Assembly: GCA_938084835.1 (NCBI GenBank)
Contig: CALKER010000003.1
Coordinates: forward strand, 124,001-188,000
Direction: 5' to 3'
Length of the DNA stretch: 64,000 nt
From: an uncultured Thermoguttaceae bacterium
GTDB lineage: Bacteria; Planctomycetota; Planctomycetia; Pirellulales; Thermoguttaceae
Shown: in pieces, positions 40,241 through 50,142 of the stretch
Numbering within the stretch: position 1 is the first letter of the stretch
Layout of the letters: each line of letters starts with the position of its first letter
Position numbers and translations under genes: made by a program
Notes under the pieces: model-generated
Told to the model about the DNA's origin: nothing
The model's input: the letters and a program-made list of their open reading frames with translations, nothing else
The model's database searches: none

Positions 40241-40313
40241 GGGCCCGTAGCTCAGCGGTGAGAGCAGGGGACTCATAATCCCTTGGTCGGGGGTTCGAAT
40301 CCCTCCGGGCCTA
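40241..40313 (+). tRNA. tRNA with CAU anticodon (Ile2 or elongator Met)
   Basis: The 73-nt sequence folds as a cloverleaf: acceptor GGGCCCG pairs with CGGGCCT (G1-U72 wobble), D-arm GCTCAGCGGTGAGAGC, anticodon loop CTCATAA, T-loop GGTTCGAATCC, discriminator A, no encoded CCA. It is not initiator tRNA, which would have an unpaired C1-A72 and three G-C pairs in the anticodon stem. The variable region 'TTGGTCG' and overall D-arm resemble known tRNA-Ile2 genes, whose C34 is changed to lysidine by TilS. The sequence alone does not separate Ile2 from elongator Met. Confidence 0.9.
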
Positions 40314-41226
40314 TTAGCGCCCAACGATAACCTTATAAAGCCCTTCCTTATATTAAATTGAGTTCGGACACTACCCGCCCAAAGTCGTTCTGGGTCAGCG
40401 TGCCGCGGGTCTCAGTGCGAAGCAAAATTTTGGCGGCCAATCATGTAGGTGCTTAGACTTCCTCTTGGGGAGGCGAGATTCCATCCGGATGCACTTTTCC
40501 CCCGAAGTTCGGATTTAAGCCAGGTTCATTCAGCATATTTTCGAAACTGGTAGCGACTTCAAACTAGTTTTCCTCGATCGGAGTAACCTCTACCCTTTCG
40601 TGAATTTGATTCTTGCCTTTTGAGTATTGCGACCTCCTCCGCAGCCATCACCCGACCTTTGCAGCCTAATTCCCGGTGAAAACCCGCGTATTTCACAAGT
40701 TGCGGGCTTTGCGGAATTTCTTCAAAATAGACCCATGATTTAAACCGCTTACTCCTTTGCGAACGATTAACTCCTCCTCGTGTCCCAACGCACCTAGCCC
40801 CTTCGTTTAAAAGCACCGTGAAGCGGCTCAAGGCTTAAAAAATGCCGAGCCACTTACCCCAGCTACGGTGACCGCCACCCAAAAATCTGCCTCGACAAGC
40901 ATTCCCACACCCTGTTGAGACTCTTATTGGGAGATTGCCAAGGATTTTCACGAGAAGAGTTAACTGGTTCAAAAACTAGCGACAAAATTACGTTTCACCT
41001 GTGCCCTTTCTAATCGCCCTTTTGGGGTATCAAAAAAGAAACCCCTCATTGCCTGGGAGTCAATTTTGTGAACAATTGCCTGTGGTTAAATTCAATTTTG
41101 TGGAAGTAATTTTGTGTCAGCGGCCAGGAATGGGAAAATGTTTAATTCCCGGTCCATAGCAGAATCTATCGGGAAAGACCGTCACAGCAAACAGATTCGC
41201 AGAAATCGTACAACGGAGTCATCACG
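40314..41226. other. Non-coding stretch
   Basis: I see no gene in about 913 nt. GGAG at 41215-41218 is the ribosome-binding site of the next gene. Confidence 0.5.
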
Positions 41227-43446
41227 ATGGGCCTTCCTCTGTCTCATGACTTCTCTTGGAAGCAGTCCCGTGTGAGTGTCAACGGCATGAATTACTTCAC
41301 CACCGATCGGATGTTTCCAAATGAGCCTCTGCACACGCTTGGTAGAATTCCCAGGCCGGCGTTTGTAGCGTTGGGAATCTTCGTGTCTCGGATGTTATTC
41401 GTGCTTCAAATGTTATTTGGTAGTGCGTATCTTGCCGGAGAACTTTTGGCACAAGAATCTCGCGTAGGTCGGGCGGCCAGCGGCGCCAGTTTTCTGCCCC
41501 TAGTAAATGCGGATTTTGAAACGCCGGGTGCAGACAATCCCCCACCTGGCTGGGCCATGTGGGGACCAAGCAAAGATAAGATTCCCGAGCATTTTGTTCG
41601 CGATACCACAGTGGCGCACAGCGGGAAAGCTTCCCTCAGAATTTTTCACCCAAAAGGCTCGCGCGGCTACATCGTGACGGACCCTCAGCATGCGATTCGG
41701 CCCCGAAAGGGCCACATGTACAGAATAACTTTTTGGGCCAAGGCCGACCGGCCGCGGGCGGCCCAATTTCGTATCACGGCCTATCAATCGATTCGCCCGT
41801 TTGTCGACGCCCCTTCGCCTGGTGGTTTCGTAATTCAGGTCGCTCCCGAGTGGCGCGAATACTCCTTTCAGATTGTGGAAGGACTCGATTTCTTTGCCGA
41901 CCAATCGCAGTATTTACTGTTGACGTTTATTGCCACGGCCGACATAGAAGAAGAGGGAACGCTGTGGGTGGATGACATCACAGTCGAGGAAAGGCCGAGC
42001 AGCTATCCGGCCCTAATAAACTTGTCAACGATCGAGTACCAACGGCTGAAGGAGCCCCTCGGACCGGGTGATTATCTTGCGGTGAATGTGGACGGGTCGC
42101 GTTCAGTGGGAGCGACCGTCTTACAGGTTTCCGGAATCTCTTTTCATCGTGTGGCCGGCTGGACGGGTCAGCCCTATTCTCGAGAGGGTACCTACCGTTT
42201 GTTGCCCCCACAGGAAGAGGCCATTCGGGAACTTCGCCTCCCCATGACGCGGTTCTACGCAGTGGCAGACGAACCTTTCCCGGTGGAAACGGCCGTTGAC
42301 CGAATTGCTAGTTTGTGCCGGCGTTTGGGGATCCCGGAGGATTGGACAGTCCTCGAGCTGGAGGACCAATCGGCCGCCAGGAAGGTTCCGCCAAACGAGT
42401 GGGCCAAGGCTGTGGCATATGCTCGGAAGCGAAATTACCGCTTCCGTCACTGGGAGGTAGCCAACGAGCCATATTCCGGCATGTGGGGCAAAGGTGGGGC
42501 TTTTGCCTCAGCAGAGGAGTATGTGGCTCATGTCCGCCAAGTGAGCCAAGCCATTCGCGCTGTCGATACCTCCGCTCAGGTGGGTATCGCCATTCATCCA
42601 CGGAATGTGCGCTGGGGAAACCTCGTTCTGAAGGAGGCAGCAGGCCACTACGATTTTGTCGTGGGCCATTACTACAGCTTTCCTCGGATCTTCAACATGG
42701 CGTTCGAGGATGTGGCCATCACCGAAAACATGCGTATTCTGGACCATATCTTGCGAATCAATGCCTTGATTCGCCTTTATAACCCTGACCGCGAGGTCTA
42801 CCAGCTTGACACGGAATGGGGACTTCACGCTAGTGGTCCTGAGGGGCAGCGCGCCGATTATGTTGACAGAAATGCCAACATCTGGGGAGTAATCCACCGT
42901 GCGGTGCGGATGATTTATTACGCTCGGGGGGGATTGCTCCGCGGCGCAAGTGGGTGGCAGATGCTCAGTCGCAGCAGTGGGCAAGGATTCGCTATTTTAT
43001 TTTCCGATCTCCCCGAGGCAACTAGCATGCTTTACTGGCTATACTATTATGTCAACCGCCACATGGGGCCCGAGCTATTGGCCATGGATGGACAGGCTCC
43101 GTTCCATAAACCACTTCAGGCGGAGGATGCCATGTTCGCTGGCCCTTTGACACCCGTTCTCGCCACACGAAACCCGAATGACAACACTATCTTCCTGATT
43201 ATCGTCAATGCGTCGTGGACGCAACAATTTCCTATGCGTGTGACTCTTCGCGGCTGCCAGCCAAAAGGCGTAACCACTGTGCTTCTTAGTGACGATGTCC
43301 TTGACGGCAAACCCCTTCTCGTTGATAAAGCACAATTCGTTCGTTCGCTCCCGGTGATGTTAGACGGCCAAACCATCCGTGCCGAACTCCCTCCCCATTG
43401 CGTACTTTTTGTAAAGGTTGAGACAGGACCCAGCTTGTGGAGGTAG
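41227..43446 (+). CDS. Secreted clan-A glycoside hydrolase with N-terminal carbohydrate-binding module
   Basis: The 739 residues have an unusually long N-region before a hydrophobic export segment near 45-72; GGAG lies 8 nt before the ATG. Residues about 95-255 are a CBM4/9-like beta sandwich ('NADFETP...PGWAMWG', 'VAHSGKASLRIFHP', 'YRITFWAKADRPRAAQFRI', 'GTLWVDDITVEE'). A TIM barrel follows, in which 'FRHWEVANEPYSGMW' gives the acid/base Glu of an N-E-P motif and 'VYQLDTEWGLHASG' gives the likely nucleophile Glu. The layout resembles GH39/GH51 enzymes (arabinofuranosidase or xylosidase activities), but the exact family is inference. A C-terminal beta domain ('NTIFLIIVNASWTQQFPMRVTL') is consistent. 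Confidence 0.8.
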   Translation: MGLPLSHDFSWKQSRVSVNGMNYFTTDRMFPNEPLHTLGRIPRPAFVALGIFVSRMLFVLQMLFGSAYLAGELLAQESRVGRAASGASFLPLVNADFETPGADNPPPGWAMWGPSKDKIPEHFVRDTTVAHSGKASLRIFHPKGSRGYIVTDPQHAIRPRKGHMYRITFWAKADRPRAAQFRITAYQSIRPFVDAPSPGGFVIQVAPEWREYSFQIVEGLDFFADQSQYLLLTFIATADIEEEGTLWVDDITVEERPSSYPALINLSTIEYQRLKEPLGPGDYLAVNVDGSRSVGATVLQVSGISFHRVAGWTGQPYSREGTYRLLPPQEEAIRELRLPMTRFYAVADEPFPVETAVDRIASLCRRLGIPEDWTVLELEDQSAARKVPPNEWAKAVAYARKRNYRFRHWEVANEPYSGMWGKGGAFASAEEYVAHVRQVSQAIRAVDTSAQVGIAIHPRNVRWGNLVLKEAAGHYDFVVGHYYSFPRIFNMAFEDVAITENMRILDHILRINALIRLYNPDREVYQLDTEWGLHASGPEGQRADYVDRNANIWGVIHRAVRMIYYARGGLLRGASGWQMLSRSSGQGFAILFSDLPEATSMLYWLYYYVNRHMGPELLAMDGQAPFHKPLQAEDAMFAGPLTPVLATRNPNDNTIFLIIVNASWTQQFPMRVTLRGCQPKGVTTVLLSDDVLDGKPLLVDKAQFVRSLPVMLDGQTIRAELPPHCVLFVKVETGPSLWR

Positions 43447-43743
43447 AAGCTTGCCACAGCCGGAGAAAATTGTAAATGCCGGACCGTTTTACCCCACGTG
43501 CATCCTTTAGTCCAAGACGACCCTTTGCGCTCATCCGCCATGGGAGGCCCGCAGTTCCATGACTTGGTCGTGCTAGTTACATAATGTCAGCGGCTTCAAA
43601 CCTCAGCTTGCGTAACGGGAGCACCTCGGGACCAGTCGTAGAAAAGCTTCCAAGTCTCTCTCCCTGAGCGAAAATTGGAGAGATCCTCAACACACTGGTT
43701 TACTTGGGCGAAAGAGCAGAACGGAGGGGCTTTGTTCCCAAGT

Positions 43744-44337
43744 TCAGTGATACTTGAGGGAAGAGTCCTCCGCGCTAAGCCAGGAAGAAATCTCACGGCC
43801 CAATTTCCGAAGGATAAAGTGTAGAAAGGCACTCAATACTAAACTGTGGGTGATTTCACCACGTGCTACCATATCGAGCACGACCTCTATCGGGAAAAAG
43901 CCAAGCTCTAGTTCTTCCGTGGGATCCAAATGCTGCTGGTCCGAAAGATCGCAGTCGCTAGCAAGAAAAACATGACAAGTGTTCATCTGATACGCGGGAT
44001 TGGGATGGATAATGCCGAGAAGTTCTAACCTTTCCGGGACGAAGCCAGTTTCTTCTCGCAATTCCCGCAGAGCGCCGTGCTCCGGAGACTCTCCGGGCTC
44101 AAGTACGCCGCCTGGAATTTCCCAGGTGGGACCGTCTAACCCGTGGCGAAACTGGCGTACCAAAATGACCCTCTTCTCGCGAGTAAAGGCCAAGATGTTG
44201 ACCCAATCAGGACATTCGACCACCACGAATTCGTGGGTCAGTCCGTCCGAATAACGCCGATACAGGTCGTGGCGGACACGAAAGATCATGTGGTCGGCCA
44301 CAACTCGGCCATCAAGCTTTTCCCAACCCGTACGCAT
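43744..44337 (-). CDS. Nudix hydrolase, ADP-ribose pyrophosphatase-like
   Basis: The 197 residues carry a complete Nudix box starting 'GGVLEPGESPEHGALRELRE' and ending 'ETGF', which fits G-x5-E-x7-REL-x-EE-x-GF. The preceding 'ILVRQFRHGLDGPTWEIPGG' and following 'HPNPAYQMNTCHVFLA' are typical of the ADP-ribose/NDP-sugar pyrophosphatase group (NudF-like). It likely hydrolyses ADP-ribose or a related nucleoside diphosphate sugar; the substrate is inferred. A GGGGG tract lies upstream of the ATG. Confidence 0.92.
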   Translation of the reverse strand: MRTGWEKLDGRVVADHMIFRVRHDLYRRYSDGLTHEFVVVECPDWVNILAFTREKRVILVRQFRHGLDGPTWEIPGGVLEPGESPEHGALRELREETGFVPERLELLGIIHPNPAYQMNTCHVFLASDCDLSDQQHLDPTEELELGFFPIEVVLDMVARGEITHSLVLSAFLHFILRKLGREISSWLSAEDSSLKYH

Positions 44338-45046
44338 AGTAGCCCCCGAAAAAGCTCGTCAAGTTATCCCGCAAACGACCTTCGCTCGACCGCAGTTCCC
44401 TTCCGAGGCCAGTCAGCTGCTTCGGTTTCGACTGTAAGCACCTTTGCCCGACGTTCTTTGGCCCACGGCGTGCCTTTTAATGCCATTCGGACTTCCAGGC
44501 CGAGCAAAAGCCAACTCACCACCATGTCTGGAGAGACGCATTTGGCAACAGTCGGTACTTTAGCAGAGATTTCGACATGGGTAATGTGATCGGATGATTT
44601 TCCGCACGAAATCAACTTTCAAAAAAACCCAGCTTCCTGTGATGATGCGGGCCAACCCTTCGTTACTGGCACAAGGCACCCAATTCCTCGACAGACCGCA
44701 TCTTCGTTGCCTGCAGAGCGAAGGGCTAGGTGGTCGGAGGCAGCCCAAGGCGACCATGCAACATCACCCCGACCGCAGTGTACCTTTAGGGTAACCCCCG
44801 GCAGATAATGCCCATTATCTTTGAGCCACCCGAAACGGAGAAGCATCCGCCGTAGTCAAACCCGGGCAAAAAGCCTACGGTGAACCCCAAAATGGCTCCC
44901 AGGACCTGCCGGCCGCATCCTCAACCGGAACAAATAAGGAGCATCCGAGAACGCCAACGGAATCAAAGACGCCAACGGAACCAAAAAGGTATCGGCGTGA
45001 GCCGCAGCAACGCGAGGCCAAAAGATCAACTCGAGGAAAAGCTTTG
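44338..45046. other. Non-coding stretch between the Nudix gene and csrA
   Basis: I see no convincing gene in about 709 nt. Minus-strand open frames at 44364-44615 and 44560-44846 overlap each other and have no family character. A small tandem repeat is at 44951-44986. Confidence 0.45.
44951..44986. repeat. 18-nt tandem repeat
   Basis: Two adjacent 18-nt units (44951-44968 and 44969-44986) share ACGCCAACGGAA and agree at 16 of 18 positions. They lie in non-coding DNA downstream of csrA. Confidence 0.7.
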
Positions 45047-45277
45047 TCAGGCTTGCGAGGGATTTTCGGCGTGTTGTTCGGCCGGCTTAGAAGCCGTTTG
45101 CGCCTTCTTGGCCTCAGACTGCCGCATCATTTCATACACTTCGCGCCGGTGAACGCTCACATTTGGGGGAGCCTCTATTCCCAGTCGTACATGCGTCCCC
45201 CGAATGGCTACCACCGTGACAATAATGTCATCCCCAATTACAATTTGCTCGTTTACTTTCCTTGACAGTACGAGCAT
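45047..45277 (-). CDS. csrA: Carbon storage regulator CsrA
   Basis: This 76-residue RNA-binding translational regulator binds GGA motifs in mRNA leaders as a homodimer. It begins '[18 protein letters not shown]', with '[25 protein letters not shown]' downstream; the Arg in 'VHRREVY' is the conserved RNA contact. The Ala/Lys/Gln-rich tail after residue 55 is longer than in E. coli (61 residues). The start at 45277 is set by the family; an open frame extension to 45358 is not conserved. No AGGAGG-like site precedes the ATG; a perfect palindrome does (see 45279-45292). Confidence 0.96.
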   Translation of the reverse strand: MLVLSRKVNEQIVIGDDIIVTVVAIRGTHVRLGIEAPPNVSVHRREVYEMMRQSEAKKAQTASKPAEQHAENPSQA

Positions 45278-46093
45278 CTGTGAGGTCTCACATATTTGCT
45301 GGTCGTCCTGTCCGCGCAAGTTAGCCGACCCGGGTACACTACCCCCCAGGCGGAACATCCCCTTCTAATTAATTGTACATACCTCTTTGGTGCGGAACCA
45401 GGAAAAACAACAAAAATTTCGGCCGGCAAACGTCTTTTGGCCTTAAACTTGCTAATATCGATCATCCTCTTAAGCCGGGAGCGGCCGCTGTAGTTAGCAT
45501 TTCTGGCAAAAGCAAAGAACTCCTTAGTGGAAATGAAGATCTTCAAGAATTCCCACTAAGTTAATAACTTCACCAAATTTTTGATAAATTTTAATTCGTT
45601 ACCATTTTAGGTGTGGTTTCGGCCTCCCACGTAATTGCTGCCAGCTTTTCAAGTTATTAGGGATTGTGGAAATTCCTCAGTACGGAAAAATATTGACAAG
45701 TAAATTTATGATGATTATCCAGAATTGCCATGCCTTGGTTTTCCGGCATCCAGGAGAGCACCAAACTGCCTGAAATTGATCAAGGAGGAGCGATTCCCGC
45801 GCAATCTGTCGAGTCTTGGCTCCGAATTTCTGAAGGGCTTGAATCACGTCGTTCCAATCGCGCGGACTTAAGGTGCCCTGCGACCTGAAGGCCGTGTCAT
45901 GCAAAGCCCTTCCGTCACAATTTCCTAGTGCGAAAATTTTTGACCGGATAGTTGCATTGATTTACTTGGGGGGCTAAATTAAAGGAGATTCATTGGACTC
46001 TGTCGGGGGGTGTGTTGGGCTCATCGTAGGGGACCCATCGGGTTTGTTGAGTTAGCGTCCGTAAAGTTTGCTGTTTTAGCAAGGAGACCACTT
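45278..46093. other. Divergent intergenic region (csrA and DUF1559 gene)
   Basis: I see no secure gene in 816 nt. A 75-residue minus-strand open frame at 45677-45904 has an AAGGG about 8 nt before its ATG but no recognisable family. TTGACA at 45693-45698 has no good -10 box. Confidence 0.45.
45279..45292 (-). promoter_or_regulatory. Palindrome immediately upstream of csrA
   Basis: TGTGAG-AC-CTCACA is a perfect 6+6 inverted repeat on the csrA strand, ending one base before the ATG. It occupies the place of the ribosome-binding site. Further upstream at 45298-45317 the leader holds two GGA motifs (GCGGACAGGACG), which are the core of CsrA-binding sites. Autoregulation is inference. Confidence 0.5.
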
Positions 46094-47113
46094 ATGAAGC
46101 GTAAGGTTTTTGCGAGGATGGGATTCACCCTGGTGGAGCTACTAGTGGTCATCGCCATAATTGGGATTCTTATTGCCCTGTTGCTTCCAGCAGTCCAAGC
46201 CGCACGCGAAGCTGCACGGCGGAGCCAGTGCACCAATAACTTGAAGCAGCTCGCGTTGGCAATGCACAACTACCATGATGTGTACAAATGTTTCCCACGG
46301 TTCGCATATCGGACGGTGGATCCGGCTAATCCGACCGCGCTGAAATCACATTGGCGGGGCTACAGCATCCACGCCATGCTTTTACCCTACTTAGAGCAGA
46401 CAAACCTTTATCGCGTGGTTGACGAATTCGGGGTTAAGGCAGCTCGGGATTGGTACGATGGGAATGCCACGCTGACGGCGGCGCGGCGAACGAAGATTGC
46501 AACCTTCCGTTGCCCCTCGGATACTGACTTTCCGGGGAGTGCCGATACGGGCAATTGTAATTACGTGTTCAGCTTTGGATCCCACTTCGACTGGGGCAGT
46601 GGTGCCCAGAACGGATTTGTAATGCGCGACCGGGAGACCACATTCTCCGACATGCGAGATGGGGCCTCAAATACCATCATGGCAGCAGAAATCCGCATCG
46701 GTGATAATAATAATGCAGTCTACCGCCCGGGCGATGTGGTTCGGGCCCAGGCTTTCTCAGGCACACGACTGTTCCCCACCCAAGCAGAAATGGATGCCTA
46801 TGGGACCCAATGCCAGGGCGGAATTGCCAATCATCATAGTCACTCCGGCCGCGATTGGATCGCCCCAATGCCCACTCAAACCGTCTTCAATACCGTAGCT
46901 CCTCCAAACTGGCGCTGGCCAACCTGCCAGGAATGCGTGGGATGCGGGTGGATGGATAGCAATGGCGCATTTCCAGCACGAAGCTGGCATCCCGGAGGCG
47001 TGCTTCATGCCCTCGGCGATGGTTCGGTTCGATTTATTTCGGAAACCATCAATTTCCAGACCTACCAGTTCTTGGGTGGCCGTGACGAGGGTCAGGCGGC
47101 ACAACCGGAATAG
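46094..47113 (+). CDS. DUF1559 protein with type IV pilin-like N-terminus
   Basis: The 339 residues start at the ATG at 46094, with AAGGAG (46081-46086) 7 nt upstream. The N-terminus has a prepilin cleavage/methylation motif: basic leader, then 'GFTLVELLVVIAIIGILIALLLPAVQAAREAARR', and the diagnostic planctomycete continuation 'CTNNLKQLALAMHNYHD'. The C-terminus ends with 'HPGGVLHALGDGSVRFISETIN', the DUF1559 H-x9-DGS-V-F motif. These pseudopilin-like proteins are strongly expanded in planctomycetes and probably form extracellular or envelope structures after cleavage by a prepilin peptidase. The small lipoprotein gene follows on the same strand. Confidence 0.93.
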   Translation: MKRKVFARMGFTLVELLVVIAIIGILIALLLPAVQAAREAARRSQCTNNLKQLALAMHNYHDVYKCFPRFAYRTVDPANPTALKSHWRGYSIHAMLLPYLEQTNLYRVVDEFGVKAARDWYDGNATLTAARRTKIATFRCPSDTDFPGSADTGNCNYVFSFGSHFDWGSGAQNGFVMRDRETTFSDMRDGASNTIMAAEIRIGDNNNAVYRPGDVVRAQAFSGTRLFPTQAEMDAYGTQCQGGIANHHSHSGRDWIAPMPTQTVFNTVAPPNWRWPTCQECVGCGWMDSNGAFPARSWHPGGVLHALGDGSVRFISETINFQTYQFLGGRDEGQAAQPE

Positions 47114-47622
47114 CTGGGGGGCACTTGGCTGAACACCCACCGCGGCGAAACGGCGGTGACGCCTCAGGCTTAAATTCGAAGAGCCAGCGTAAGGCCGCGG
47201 CCCAACTTTGGGACGGTTCCCTAATCGCCGGGTATTCCAACTCCCAAGATATAACCATTCTGCCGTTGGCCTGACCAGGTGGGTGTCGGCAGGCGCACTT
47301 GCCCCAGCGGGTTAACGGGCCCACTTTCAAAACCTGTAGTCGTCTCGATGCTTGGGGGAGAAAACACTCCCCCATAAGGGCAAAAAGTTCGGCACGAAAA
47401 GTCCGCCTGTCCTCGATCGTCCGGTTTGGGGAAGGAAACCTAGTTTGTCAGTTCGTCAGGAATAACTCGCAATACGGAAGATCCTAATTTCCCGCCAACT
47501 GCGCGAAGCCGTGTAGCCCTCACTGCCGTGCTCCTGCCAACCTGACGATTCCTCAAAATAAGATGTGTCATGGAGGAGGGGACGAAAGCTAACCGCAGCT
47601 AAAAAGTAAAGGAGACAATCGC
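47114..47622. other. Intergenic region between DUF1559 gene and lipoprotein gene
   Basis: I see no gene in 509 nt. A stem-loop is near the DUF1559 stop codon (listed separately). AAAGGAGA precedes the lipoprotein ATG. Confidence 0.5.
47138..47158 (+). terminator. Stem-loop after the DUF1559 gene (possible 3' structure)
   Basis: CACCGC (47138-47143) pairs with GCGGTG (47153-47158) around a 9-nt loop, 25 nt after the stop codon. No T run follows, so an intrinsic terminator is not certain; it may protect the mRNA 3' end. Confidence 0.35.
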
Positions 47623-47940
47623 ATGTATCGGCTTACCATCATCTTGGCTCTAGTGGCCTTACTCCTCGGAGGGTGCGGTGGCTCAAGCGGTCCTGGACCA
47701 CAGCGAGTTCAGCCCGCACAGGTTCAGCCTGCCGATGCAATTCGCTCAGCACTTGAGTCGATTGCCCGGACCGGGGAGGTCGGGAGTGAAGGTTTGACTA
47801 TCCAGGAAAACATCGAAAGGTTACGGGCGAGCGATCCGGCCAAAGCTGATGCTTTGAGTAAAGATTACGAAGAGCTTCAGCGAGCCAGTGACCCAGGAAA
47901 GGTCAAGTCTGTTGCAGCTCAAATGCTCCAGAAGCTATAG
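47623..47940 (+). CDS. Small lipoprotein
   Basis: The 105 residues start with a short signal peptide and lipobox ('ALVALLLGGC', Cys near residue 18), so the mature form is lipid-anchored. The mature part is helical and polar ('IRSALESIARTGEVGSEGLTIQENIERL...'), without a known domain. AAGGAG lies about 8 nt before the ATG. Small lipoproteins downstream of DUF1559 genes are common in planctomycetes, so a shared envelope role is plausible. Confidence 0.85.
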   Translation: MYRLTIILALVALLLGGCGGSSGPGPQRVQPAQVQPADAIRSALESIARTGEVGSEGLTIQENIERLRASDPAKADALSKDYEELQRASDPGKVKSVAAQMLQKL

Positions 47941-48383
47941 CCGAACAATTTTGCCAACGTTGGAAGTCCTCTACAGGACGCATGTTCAGACCTTAAGAAT
48001 GGTCGTGAGGTAAATATTCAACAGCCGGCCCGGTGAGACAAGTTTCCCATCTTCATCCTGGGCTTTTTCGACAAACTCTGACTAGTTGCTAGTATCCCGG
48101 GCAACGGGCTCACACAAGATTTGCCGGCTAATTTTTCAAAGCTGGCTTCATTCAGAGGGAGGTCGGTGTCACCAGTAGGGTGGTAGGCCTCGCAAAATCC
48201 GCGAGTGGCAAGAAGTTTTTTAGGACGGCCTAAGACGGCGCGAAGTCTTGTCAAGACGGTGGGAACTCTTGCGGTGCCCGCCGCTTTTTATTGGCGCAAA
48301 TGCACAAATTCTCCCAAAGCCCAGTACTCCGTTGTCACTCTCCGCGCTGTCTGCCAACTCCGCCCGACTTTCACCGGCGGAAT
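47941..48383. other. Convergent intergenic region
   Basis: I see no gene in 443 nt. A stem with arms TCCGCC (48359-48364) and GGCGGA (48376-48381) lies 3 nt beyond the sulfatase stop on its strand, without a T run. Confidence 0.45.
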
Positions 48384-49853
48384 TTACTCTCGCTCCCATT
48401 TCAGGATCCATGGATCCCGGGTAGCCTTCTGGAACGCTCTCAACTTCTCTTTAAGTCGAGCAAGGATTTCTTGATAGGCGGGATCATCAGCCAAATTGCG
48501 GGTTTCGTCTGGATCCTGCTCCAAGTCGTAAAGCTCGAAGGCCGCCCGGTGAATATATTGGCGAAGCGTACGCTTGCCGTAACTTGCATCCAACCCCTGA
48601 ACCAATCGATCTTGGAAGGTGGCCGATTCCCACAAATCCGACGCGAAAGGATACGGCAAAGGCCACGCAATATTCCAAATTAGCTTATACCGTCTTTCGC
48701 GCACCACCCGCATGGGATAGTACATTGTCACCTCGTGAAAAGTGTGAGAGGCATAAACTTCGTCCCAGCCCGGTGGGTTTTCTTCTTCCAGAATGCCGGC
48801 GAAGGATCGTCCCTGCATCGTCTTCGGGATAGGCAACTGCGCAAGATCAAGGATGGTAGGGGCGATGTCGACCCAACTTATCATGGCCCGACTGACCACA
48901 CCTTTGCGGGAAGCAAAAGGACTTCGAACTATACACGGCAGACGAATTCCCGGCTCGTAAGCGGTAGTCTTTGCACCTGCAAAGGCCGGGCCGTTGTCGG
49001 AAAGATAAATCACCACAGTTCGCTCCCAATGCCCTGTCTCTTTCAGAATCTGCAATAATCGACCGACTCCTTGATCCATTCGGGAGACCGATTGATAGTA
49101 CTGGGCCAACTCCTCACGGCAAGCGCGTGTATCGGGCAACCAAGGGGGAACCACCACCTGGTTCGGGTCGTACACGACTTCGTCAACACCAGGATAAGGT
49201 TGCTCGCGATTGCCGAAGCGGTCAGGCCGGTGAGGAGACTCTTCTACCCGACCACCCCCACGATGCGGATCGGTGGGACAAAAATAAAGGAAGAAGGGGC
49301 GATCCTTGGTCTCCTCTAAAATTGGCCGGCACCGCTCGGCCATTTCCACAGAGCTGCGAGGGTTGACTCTCTGGACAACAGTCTCGAATCTGTACACATC
49401 TTCTGGCGCCACATGAAGTTTGCCGGCCAGGATCGTCCTATAGCCGCCCTCCTGCAGGTAAACAGGCAGGCTCTTCACCCCTTGAAAACTTTGGAAATGG
49501 TGATAGCTGTGCTGTAAACCATACGTGCCGTTTGCATGATTGTGCATTCCCGTCAAGATCACAGAACGACTGGGGCTGCAACTGGCCGTGGTGCAAAATG
49601 CAAACTCAAAGCGAGTTCCCTCCCGGGCAAGATGATCCAAGTTTGGTGTCTGAATTACCGGATGACCATAGCATCCAAGCTCCCGCCCGTGGTCATCTGA
49701 GACAATAAGCACGACGTTGGGTCGGACCTCCGAAGCCCCCCAAACCTTTATACTCCCCCCAAACATCCCGGCCAGTGCGGCGATAAAGAAGAACGCCGAA
49801 GGCAAACACCCCTCTAACCTGCAGAGTAAACGAAAATAACTTCGCACTAACAT
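48384..49853 (-). CDS. Secreted sulfatase
   Basis: The 489 residues start at the ATG at 49853, with AAGGA and GGGAG upstream; the reading to 49949 is less likely. A signal-like hydrophobic region lies near residues 18-40. The mature enzyme begins 'RPNVVLIVSDDHGRELGCYG', whose Asp-Asp pair binds Ca2+. 'CTTASCSPSRSVILTGMHNH' holds the C-x-P-S-R motif, in which Cys is converted to formylglycine. Other conserved parts are 'TILAGKLHV' and 'TVVIYLSDNGPAFAGAKTTAYEPGIRLPCIVRSP'. It removes sulfate esters, probably from a sulfated polysaccharide; the substrate is unknown. No formylglycine-generating enzyme gene is in the window. Confidence 0.94.
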   Translation of the reverse strand: MLVRSYFRLLCRLEGCLPSAFFFIAALAGMFGGSIKVWGASEVRPNVVLIVSDDHGRELGCYGHPVIQTPNLDHLAREGTRFEFAFCTTASCSPSRSVILTGMHNHANGTYGLQHSYHHFQSFQGVKSLPVYLQEGGYRTILAGKLHVAPEDVYRFETVVQRVNPRSSVEMAERCRPILEETKDRPFFLYFCPTDPHRGGGRVEESPHRPDRFGNREQPYPGVDEVVYDPNQVVVPPWLPDTRACREELAQYYQSVSRMDQGVGRLLQILKETGHWERTVVIYLSDNGPAFAGAKTTAYEPGIRLPCIVRSPFASRKGVVSRAMISWVDIAPTILDLAQLPIPKTMQGRSFAGILEEENPPGWDEVYASHTFHEVTMYYPMRVVRERRYKLIWNIAWPLPYPFASDLWESATFQDRLVQGLDASYGKRTLRQYIHRAAFELYDLEQDPDETRNLADDPAYQEILARLKEKLRAFQKATRDPWILKWERE

Positions 49854-50142
49854 GTGTCCTTCTCCCAAATGATGACTACCGACCTGCGATTGGGCTATAT
49901 GTTTATCAACGATCGAAACGCTGAGCCCCCGTTTGACCAAACATGCCAAGGAGAAAAAGTTAGCAGTCGCACCTATTTTAGCCGCGGCTCCCGCGGTGAA
50001 ACCGCCCCGCGCTCACTTCCTTCCGAGCCCCTCTCACAGCGGAAGGCATTTTGTGCCAGGGGCTTTGGTTGTCCTTGAAACACGCCCAGTCAGACTACAG
50101 CTTCTAAGCTCTTTGCATTTTCCTCGGTGGAAATCGTGCGTG

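Noticed and set aside
45677-45904. 75-residue minus-strand ORF with AAGGG upstream
   Set aside because: No family recognised and the C-terminal end is AT-driven hydrophobic sequence; too weak to call.
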